From the NCBI GenBank assembly GCA_900491605.1, contig UESW01005038.1, forward strand, positions 222,672 to 286,671: DNA of 64,000 nucleotides, written 5' to 3'. The stretch comes from Calamus simplicifolius (lineage: Eukaryota > Streptophyta > Magnoliopsida > Arecales > Arecaceae). Below, one piece after another: positions 47,601 to 58,400 of this stretch; position 1 is the stretch's first letter; the number at the start of each line of letters is the position of its first letter. Made by a program: the position numbers and the translations under genes. Below the pieces are notes generated by a model. That model had not been told where the DNA came from, did no database searches, and saw only the letters and a list, made by a program, of their open reading frames with translations.

Positions 47601-50600
47601 ACTAATTATATATTATCTCTCTACGATTGAAGATCATTTTTCTCTTACCAAGCTATATTTTCAGTCATACTTTCGATATATGTGTTAATCATATATAAAA
47701 TTTATTTTTTACAATAAAAATATATTTTAATAGCTACTATTTACTAATTAAATTATAGTATTATAGTCCTTTATAAAACACAGATTATATCAAAAAAATA
47801 TTTTTATTTCAATTATAAATCTTTCACAAACATGTTCTTTTTTTTTCTTTCCAAAATGCATCAAGAGTAAAGAAAAGTATGTAGTGTTAATTGAAGAAAG
47901 AATCGTGATTGTGCAAGAATATTTAAGGAAGATTAAAAATATATTTTTTTTATCTAATCCATTAGAAACTAATTTAGGCATCTCCTAGATAATTAAGTGT
48001 TACCCCCAATTTAACAAGTAAATGATAACTTGGAAATGCATCTTATCCTTTGAACCTTTTTGTCCAAAGCAAAATAAAATGGGTAAGTTGGTCAATAGAA
48101 AGGTTGACCAACTTTCCCATAAAATTGTTCCACCAAAGAACGAAGCCTAACAGGCTCACATACTCGTTTTGTGGAGGGGGATGGTTATTTTCATAGACCA
48201 ATTATAGCATACTGAAAATATATTTACTTACAAGTACATTACGGCATTCCTGAGTTGAAGATCCAGCAGGCGGGCATGAAACACCTTCACGAAGGTCATG
48301 CTGTCTTAGAGTCCCATCCTCACTCGCACTCCATACTACATTAGGATTTCCAACTTCAACCTAAACAGCAGAAGAAAAAAACACAACCAATGGCCATTCA
48401 GCATAAATTCAGCAATTCCAGCTCAGAGCAATCAAGTCCAACCCATCAAAAAGATTGCACATTGATCTTACAGCTAGCTTCTTGACCCTCCTGGAGTGGC
48501 ACTGGTACAATGCTGCAGGTTCTAGAGCAATATCTTCAGAACTTTTCCCATTTAAACGAGATATATTGAAAAGGCGAACCTACAACAAGAATTTAGCAAT
48601 GATATCCTAACAATCTCAAATGACAGAAAGAAGAATATGTTTGCCAGTAAGAGTTATTACCTCTGCATCTCCAGCCCCAGACACAACAAGCTCATCAGAT
48701 GTCTCGGGAACAAATTTTGAGCAAAATATGTTGGCAGAATGCCCAGACTCAACACTGTGCAAAAGCCTCCGATTGTTGTAACTCCATATATTAATCTGCA
48801 GAAAAGAATGCAGAGGTAGTCAGACACAGTATGATACTTCTTTTCTTCAGCTACTTAGTCACTACAGCCGAAAGATGAACCAACTTAGTCAATAGCATGC
48901 CAGAACACAGGAGAAGAGGGAGGGAAAAAACAAACACACACACACACACAATAAATAAATAAATAAAACTTATCTGGTGACTTGCAATATAAGAACAGGA
49001 TATATGGAAGTAACAAAATATTTCGTACATTGTTCAAAATAGCACAAGAGATAAAAACAAGAACATTGTTCTTATACAGGTTTTGGCAAAATCATTCAAA
49101 AAGTCTCCTAAAAAAATCTACACTATAAATTGCAGTTAATAAAAAATTAGGATTATGGAAACACATAGCAACTTTAAGTTTCATGCATGTCATAAAATAG
49201 CAGTCTATATGATTCAATAGAATGAAGTACTGACCAAACAAGCAAACAAGGATATCAAAGCATGCATCATGTTGATGACACCATAATATGCCATGCACTT
49301 AGCACTGTTTGTGACAGTCTTGATATAAAAATATGCAAGGTATAGCGTTGCCTGAAGACTTCCAATCACAACTGTGTAAACAAGTCCAAGTTTCAAGCAC
49401 TTAGCATGCATTGGAACAGCACCTCTTAAGTAATTTTTCCAAATATTCTTCTTAAAAAAGGGTTCAAATTTTTTTGTTTTTCATTACAACATGGCGCAGC
49501 ATGTGTGCTAACACAGGAAAACAAGGCCATGATATGCCAGCCAGTGGCTAGAACACCCACCGCTAGCAGCACCTAAATTCTTGCTACACGGCTCACGGAA
49601 GCAAAAAAACTACCTCTGTCAAACGATCAATGTTAAGAAGAAAAGAGAAATTAAGATCGTCGTGATAATCAAATAGTGCATATAGCTCATGCCCTAGTAA
49701 TTTTGTAGAAAGCATAAAACGTTTTGGCCTAAAGAGTAATATTTGCAATTTTCTACATATATATATGCAGGATATCATCATTTTAGTTTAAATTTTACCA
49801 GATTTCTTGCATAATAGATGCATATATCATAGAGAAATTTCAACAGTATAAAATAACATTATATCATATGCCAAAAAGAACAACATGACTCACTTTAATC
49901 TTTTAATCTTGTCAGGAAAATAGCAAAAACAATACTGCAGCATATATGCCAAAATCAAATCCAACATGTTGACTTGATGCGCTCAAATTAGTTAACATGA
50001 AATATTCCTTTTGACAAATAAGTTCATAGAAATATACTCTTGTATCATCAGATCCAGATATCAGAAGAGAGCCTTTTGAGTTCCAAGCAATTGCATTAAC
50101 ACATCCTTGATGACCCTATCAAGAAACCATGCAAGTTATAATTAGTAATGATGACAATGAAAATAAAGGCAAGCAGCAAAGTAAATAGTCAAAGTAACCA
50201 TAACAAGTACAATTAGTTGGTACAAGACATGACTAACTGCACTCAAGATCAAAAGTAGGCATTATTGAAGAGGGCTTAACATCAAGTTCAAAACCAAACT
50301 GTTCAAACTCAAGATTATATGCTTGAAAGGACTAAACAGTTAGAGTTAAGAAGCAACTCACTACCAAAAGAACCTAACTTGTAGGAAAACAAGTGATATA
50401 ATCTCTTGAAGAGCTATTTGGTTTCCTGCAAATCCATTTGAAGAAAAGGATTTGAAGTTATAAACAGAATTGTTGCTGTTTCATTTCACAGTCGATGTCA
50501 AATTAAACCCCCACCTTCCCCGCACCCCCTCCAAAAAAAAAATACGTTCATGCACACAAAAACATATATGTATGTAACTATGTATATATGCATATGTATC

Positions 50601-53600
50601 TATATGCATATGTATCTATATACATATGTACACACATACATAGACACATACATACACACAATCTCTTACACCTTTTTTAAATTCGAGAATAGGGTTCTTA
50701 TATCAATGATCCAAGCCATTAAGTATGATCTAAAGCTGCTTATACACCAAAAATTATGTGACTTGGAGACCCCTATCCTACACATCAAGTGGTTTAAAAA
50801 ATGAATAGTTTAAATAACACAAAACAATACATGTTTTTGACCACTTGATGCATAGGCTAAGATTTTCAAATCACGACTTTTGATGTGTAAGAAGCTTACA
50901 AGTAAGAAATAACATAACAACAACTCAGTTCACTGATGTCAGATTCCTATCATCCAATTCAAGATATAACTTTTATAGAGTTGCATCATGTGTAATCTGA
51001 TAAACCCCCCCCCCCCCCCCCCCCCCCCCAACCAAAAAAAAAAAAAACTCTTTTCTGTTCTCCACACACACACAAACATGTTTGTTTGTTTGATTGATTG
51101 AGAAGTAGGAAAGAAGGTGGCAAACAGTGATAGAGGAGGATGGTTGCAGACGTTAATGCAAAAGAGAGGTAAGAGGAGGACAATGATGGGCAGTAACAAG
51201 GGAATAAAATTAAGGAGTGGACAAGAAGGATAATGGGGTGGGAAGCTAATGGTAGTAGAGAAGGGGGGCAATGGACATGAGAGGTGGGTTGAAAAAAAGG
51301 AAGGCAAGCTATAGTGCAAGGGGAAGAGGACAATGGCATATGCTGGTCCAGAGAGGAATAACATGGTGGCACACAGCAGTGGAGGGGAGTATTGTGGTGG
51401 ATGGTGCTAAAGCAATGTCATTAAAGGCGCACCTAAGATGCAAGGTGTAATGTGCCAAGGGTTAAGCATTTCTTATACCTTAATATGCACTTAAAACATA
51501 AGGCGCTAGGTGTCAAAGATTAGATGCTTTTTATAAACAAACATAAGGTGAAAAAGGTATATATTTTTACTTTGATTTGAAGCACAAAAAAGGAGTTCCT
51601 TTCTTAATAAGAGATATCTATAATATTTTTTAAGTATATTAATATTTATTAGATGGTGTTGACTTTATGATGCATGATCCCATATATAATTATTTTTCTT
51701 ACTGTACAAGAAAGTTAAAAAATGGAAAATAGAGATGGACACTGAAAATTATGCTACCTTCTAAAAAAAAAAAAAAAAAAAAGGGAGAGAAGACATCAAG
51801 GAACTACAAATTTCAATTGAAAAAAAAAAAGAAACTTTCTATTGAGCTAATAGACTAAATATATTACTATTGTGATTTTTTTAGCTTTTTTCTATTATGT
51901 ATTATAAATTTTGATTATATAAATTATTTTACCATTTATTTTAAAAATATGCACTTCACTCCACTCAAATATGCACTTACGCTTTGCGCCTTACATATAA
52001 ACTTCAAGAGCCATTTGTGCTTAAATACGCCTAGCATTTTTAACAACACTAGGTAGAAGAGAGAGAAGAGATGCAAATATGAAGGACAAGGAGTCAAGGG
52101 AAAGGAGAGGACTAGCCAAATGAGTCATTGGAGGGGGACGGGGGTTGCAGCCTTGAGAGCTACAATGGGGGGAGTTGTCTCAATCATGTGGGTGGGAATG
52201 GAAAAGGTTTTCCACCCCACTTGCAACTTAAATATGAAAAGCTATAGCTATTGATTTTTACTGCAAATTCCTACAATTTTTGCCCCCTTCTTTGCAACTT
52301 CATCGCAACATTGCAAATGAATTGCTTATAGCCACATAATGGCAAATAGCTTCCTGCAACCAATTTGCTACAATTCGGTTTTCAGCCTACTTATTTGCAG
52401 GCAACCAAGAGGCCTCTAAAATCAGAAGTGCCCATTGAAAATCTCAAAGTTCGAAAGGTTCTCAAACATCAAGGAAAAGTGTGGAATAATTCCACATGGC
52501 ATTTCAAAGTTCAGAAAGGATCCAGGTCTAAACCTCATTTACTCCAATTTTCTTCACTATTTATTTTCTTCTACTTTGATGCAGTTTAAACTGAGAATCG
52601 CACTTCTGGAATAATTGAAGGCAAGAACCAACTTCTACTGGTAAAATCATAGGCTAAATGTTCTAATTGAGTTTATATGTTTTATAATCCTAAGGGTTTT
52701 TGCCGTTAGCTTTTGTTTTAAGCTTCTTTACTTCGGTCCAAAAATTGAATTTGGAATCAACCATGGTCTATTTTGGTTGTATTGGTCCATAATTTGAGTG
52801 CTGGGCCACTACTTACCCAGTTCCGAATATCAAAGACTAGAAACTTTATTATGGACACAATTTTTGCAAAGACCAGATAATCTATGATGGACCATCATCC
52901 AATTCAAAAAAATGGTACAGCTCTATTAGAGTTAGTTGCGCACACACACACATAACTCAACCTCAACATGATAAGTTTCCTCAAACCAAAATCCCTATAT
53001 ATGACCAAATAACCCTACCTACAACAAGAATGGCATCATCTACATTTATTCTAATCATGTGTAAGCTAGAGAACTTTCTTTCTAGCCTGATGAAGAAGCA
53101 AAACAATAAAGCAGAATATTCAAGTAAATTAATTTTTTAAGCCCCTCTGCGAAGAAGCTAGAGGTGCTCTACATAGAGCAAAAGGGTGGTTATGTTGTTC
53201 CCTAAATAGTCATTGAAGACGCTTCATATATACCCTGAGGACTTCGCATGTTTCATTGTTCAAAATTGTTCATGGAACAAGGAAAAAAAAGCTAGGACAA
53301 CAATGAACTCCACTGTTACATCTTCATATCTAAATTGATACACCATGGCATAGGCCATAAAATTGGCATGTTTGTGCCTCTTTACACAATTATAACTTGA
53401 TTTACAACACAATTTTTCTTCAAAAACTAAGCTGTATGTTGGCGAAGTCCTTACCATGAATGAAAAACTAGGTTAAAAACTTAAAATTTTATAATTACAA
53501 TGTAGTTTTGCTTTTCTGGTACAGACTTAACAATTGCAATGCAAAATTTTTGCACAATGGAAGCAGAGAAGCATTAAAAAGACTCTTTAATCTTCTCTTA

Positions 53601-55378
53601 GTATTCTCGGTGAAAGATAATATAAAAAAGTCACGTCTATAAATAGAACCTCTTTAGTACAGCATATGAGACTACTTTTCCAAGTTGAATTTTAAGTGAT
53701 CCACATATAATACAAGGCAGAGCCAGCTGGAATATCTATGACTAGGGATCTATTAAAGAGTTAGAAGACAAATATAAAAGATATGGCAGCAACACTATGA
53801 GAAAGATTGGATGTGTAGATAAAATCATATGATCAAACTTTTTCAATTTAAGTTGGATGTACAGGTAATTTTATGAATATGAAATCAAGTTGTGATCAAT
53901 TATTTTTTAAAGGATGTGCAGCTAACTTTTGATTAGGAAAACATTAGTACAAAATTAAAAGATGAGCTATGCTTGAAGCACTAAAAAGACTCTAGCCCAT
54001 TGTAAAAATGCAAAACCAAAGTAAACTGTAAATAATGCTAGAGAAATGTGGCATTTCCTATTTAGTGTCTCATTTTGCCAAAGTCAATACGACTTGTGAA
54101 CTGCTCCTCCTTAAAGTAATAAATTCTTCGTTGCCCCCCAAGTCCCATAAATTGTTCTAGCACTTCCTTATTCAAGTCATCACATTATTTTATAAGCTAT
54201 GTTGCCTAACCAAACAACTGAAAATACAGGAACAAGACATCAAGCACACAAAGCACAAGAAATTACAAGGAAATAAACTGGGCCTCATGATATGTTTGTT
54301 GTTTTTGCACAGCATTCACTTTGAAATGTTTACGTGATCCAGAAAAGTATTCGTTGCTCAGAATAGAAATGCAGAATAGAACTACTATAACACATACCTC
54401 CATAACTTCCTCCAAGGCAAGTCTTTCTACCAAAGATGAATGTATTTGCAATCTGCGATTCACATCCTATGTAACAACAAGAATTATGTAAGTCTGAAGC
54501 AGCAATTAAGTCGAGCAAGATCAAACCACTTTACAAAAGCTTGAGCATCAGCCACTGAAATAAATAATAAAGTTGATGTCCTTCAAAGTGGTCAGAATGC
54601 TGACAAATCTATCAGCAAGCACCACAGAGCCCACAGAACTAGCCATGGTGGGGCGTGAAGGGCACTAGTATAAAGAATCACAAATTTTAAATATTTGGAA
54701 GAAACAGCAACATTAACTGGAAAGCTCATCACGGAAGTGAAAAAGAGAGCTATTTGCATTTAACATTCCTTGCCAATATTAAATAAAAGAAATACAATGC
54801 AAGGAAAAGAACAACAAATCAGAAAGAGAGAAGAAAGAAGGAAGAGATGATCCAGCCTGAGAACCTAAGGCTGCTATAGAATATTTTCATCCCTAAAATA
54901 ACCATAGAAGCTCATATTTCTACGATTGTTTCATTCAAGGATAGCAAACCAAGCAGTTCAGAGCAAACCATACCAAAACATTCCAAAACTAATACAATTC
55001 AATGGTTCGGTTCGATTCAATACATGAGTCAAACTGCCACATATCAAATCCCAACAATACTAAACTGGCCATACCATACTGAACCGCCCGTTCAACTCGG
55101 TGTGTAGCGGCTCATGGGTTGAGGCCTCCCGATTTACTTAATCAGTACACTGCCGGGTTCTGTACAGTACACTCCATACTGAATTGTATCAGTCCAGTAC
55201 CTAAATGGTACTGGTTCTTGATATAGTGAAACTTGGTTTCACTTAACACAGAAGGAAATTAAGATGATGAGAAAAATAGGTATTTTTGTCAGAATTCTAT
55301 AATCATTTCACTTAATGTAGCAACTCATAAAAACCATGGAAATGCCAAAACACTAGCATGAAGGCAAATACCACCCGA

Positions 55379-55416
<38 letters not shown>

Positions 55417-58400
55417 ACATGTATCAGAAAGTTTGCATATTTAACCTTCAAAATGTACATGGTACTCTACTTATATAGCTTTTTTGCATAAACATTTCAC
55501 ATACCTCCCTATCTTATCCATGCCTATGAGACGAATGCGGCACCCTGTGTCAAATTTTATCATTTTCCTCTTTGTTTTGACACTTTCAGGGTCCAGATAA
55601 ATGACCTTTAAATAGTGTCCAAATACTTGGATAACGAGTGCTTTACAAAGTGCTCATTTGCATAAACATTTCACATACCTCCCTATCTTATCCCTGCCTA
55701 TGAGACGAATGCGGCACCCTGTGTCAAATTTTATCATTTTCCTCTTTGTTTTGACACTTTCAAGGTCCAGATAAATGACCTTTAAATAGTGTCCAAATAC
55801 TTGGGTAACGATTGTGCTTTACAAAGTGCTCATTTGCATGCCCTTCAAAAAGTTAAATATATTTGCATATGCAGGTGAGTGGCTGGGTGTCCAAGTGCCC
55901 TTTAAAAGTCTGAATATGTCAATAAAAAAATAAAATTTGCATATATGCCCTTGCAGTTAGATGACATCGCCCAAATGAAAAGTAATGTATATTTTAGCAT
56001 TTTATTCCTCTAAGGACTTTTTAATATACACTATTGAAAAAGTGATTAATTGCTTGTCTACTCGTAAGAGAGAAAAACAAGGACGCAGACATGCCCCTCA
56101 AAAACTTCAAAATTAATATATAAGATTCTGCTTTCTAAAACACAAATATTCAAGGAATACATAATATGCACCAAAATGTGTGCATCTCTGCATGTACACT
56201 TGCATCTGCATGCACCTGCAGGGATGCACATATGTGTGTACGTACGTATGTATAGAGACACGCCACATACATATCTTAGTGCCTATATATGTAGATATAC
56301 ATGCATATAGATGTATGCATCTGTGTGCACTTTTAAGGATATATATGCACCAAGTAAGTATGTGTGCACACACATGCCGGTGTGGGTGTGGGTTTGTGGG
56401 TATGCATGTGTTGGTCCATGTCTCATGCATGTGCCCATGCCTACATGTGTTATATACGTGTTTGCTTCAGCATGTTATGTATGCAAGTATATATGTGCAT
56501 ATATAGATTCAAAATATATAAACAGGTGTGTCCCAACTATCTGGGATCAATTTTTGGATCTTCATGATGCAGTTTAGGTCCAATTAGGTTTAGTCAATTT
56601 TCTAGTTTTATTGAGTCGTAAGGAGTAGGTTGAGTATTTTTTCTGGTAATTTTCATACTAATTTTCAGATTAATTTATAAAATTATTTAAATTCTTTAGG
56701 ATTGTAATTTGGAAAGATTATGATCTTTCATTGGGATCCAATGGAGATACAAACTTATTGTCTTCTACAAAGTCTTCAATTATCTTTTGTTAGGAAGTTA
56801 ACCTGATATAATGGAGTTTTTGATTATGAGAAAAGTCCACAAAACCTATACCGAGATCCATACCGGTATGTTACCAATTCAATATGACACGGTACATATT
56901 CCGTACTAAAATAGGATGCTATTCTTTGTTCACCCTTAACCACTCAATACCAAATGGTACTGGTCAGAATCAAAAAAATTCCGTTCAACATTGGATGGCA
57001 TGAATCGGTTCAGTTTGTATGAAATCAAAACTCGACACCATTCCAGCATTGATACGGTATAGTACGGTCAGTGCAAGTCAACATGGGTCGGTATGGTAGT
57101 TTTGGTTATAATAACTATTTTGAGTCAAATAATGAAAGTTAAAAGTCTTAGGTCCATTAATAGGGAGATCAAGAATCCATTCTATGATTATGAAACATTA
57201 TCTTTAGAGTTGTTTGAGTGTTTATAAATATAAGTTCATTGGAAATGACAAACTAAGTATAATTTATGAATTTTATTGAATAAAATAGCCCCTTTGTGGA
57301 GATTTTACCCTTTATTGTCTTCTCTCTTCTCTATATCTTCTTCTCCACTACTCAACACCTTCTTCTTCTCTTTCCTTCTCCTTTCTCATGGCTTTAGCTG
57401 TGGAAAAGGATAAATATTCAGATCTAACCAGATATGAAATTTGTTTCTGCTCATATGTATATTATTTGCAGCCATAGCTTGCATCACTTCATTTGGCAAT
57501 CACTCCAATGAAAGGCTACCCCTAAGGTTACCGCAAATAAATCATTTGTTGCAATTTACAACTTCCATTCAAGGTCTTCCTTCATTTTATTAAATCTTTT
57601 GACAAAGTTTTGGGTAACTCTAATTACACAAGATTCCTCAGATATTTAGTTTTGCATCATTTTGCCCTTAATTAGAACAACTCCTGTAATTTCTATAACA
57701 TACTCCTTCCTCACTCTGTCCTTCCTAGTTTGTCCAAGCATTCACCTCAATATTCACACTAATGTTACACTCAATTTGTTTTGCCAAACAATATGCATTT
57801 CCCTACATTCGAAACAATGCAACATTTTAGACAGTATTGCCACTTTATAGATGTCATTCAATAAGTGTTATCTGCATCAATCACTTAACACCCACAAGCA
57901 ACCCTCCAGTCCATCTATTTATCTATGATTTTATTAAAAATGTCTTCATTTATCTCTCTATTCCTTGGTATAATAGTCCAACACAATGAAATCAAACGCC
58001 CTAGAATATCTCCTGCAAAACAATCTTGATTGAGACGTCATCCTTTGTTTATATTTTTCTATATATTGTGTTTTGTTGTACTGATTTCCATGTCCACAAC
58101 TTCTGAGACTTCCCTCCAATTTAGCACCCTCTCATCAATCAACTCTGTATCAAGTGCAACTAACACAGCTTATGATACATCCTTCAAAATACCAAAATAT
58201 AGTGTATCTATGTTAAGTGCAACAAGATCAGACTTAGTGTCGGCCCTTGCTGTAAGCCCACTACAACTGGAAATACACTTGTCGGGCCACAACTACTAAT
58301 GTTCATTAATTCCAGCATACATGTCCTTAATATCAATATACCAGATGCCTAAATATCAATATACCAATTACAAAAACCTTCCTTTCTGAGTTCTTAAGAC

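Larger units (their letters stand above)
43161..48231 (-). other. ASG2 intron 6
   Basis: A 5.1-kb intron carrying three repeats: a GGTACNGT-rich repeat (43686-43945), a hAT-like MITE (46418-47050) and a Tourist-like MITE (47366-48147). A 118-aa minus-strand ORF at 44174-44530 has no recognised domain. Confidence 0.65.
50116..54397 (-). other. ASG2 intron 2
   Basis: A 4.3-kb intron holding an ATGTATAC-like microsatellite (about 50560-50660), a 25-base C run (51005-51029) and a hAT-like MITE in minus orientation (51414-52051). The rest is AT-rich without supported features. Confidence 0.65.

Noticed and set aside
50939..51372. 128- and 141-aa minus-strand ORFs containing a poly-Gly run
   Set aside because: They overlap in two frames, depend on the G25 homopolymer, and lie inside ASG2 intron 2.
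56113..56577. Overlapping His/Cys-rich ORFs of 67-108 aa on both strands
   Set aside because: They come from alternating TG/CA low-complexity DNA in ASG2 intron 1.
58030..58299. 89-aa plus-strand ORF with a hydrophobic N-terminus
   Set aside because: It is antisense to the RTE LINE reverse transcriptase remnant, so it is a shadow frame despite its signal-peptide-like start.
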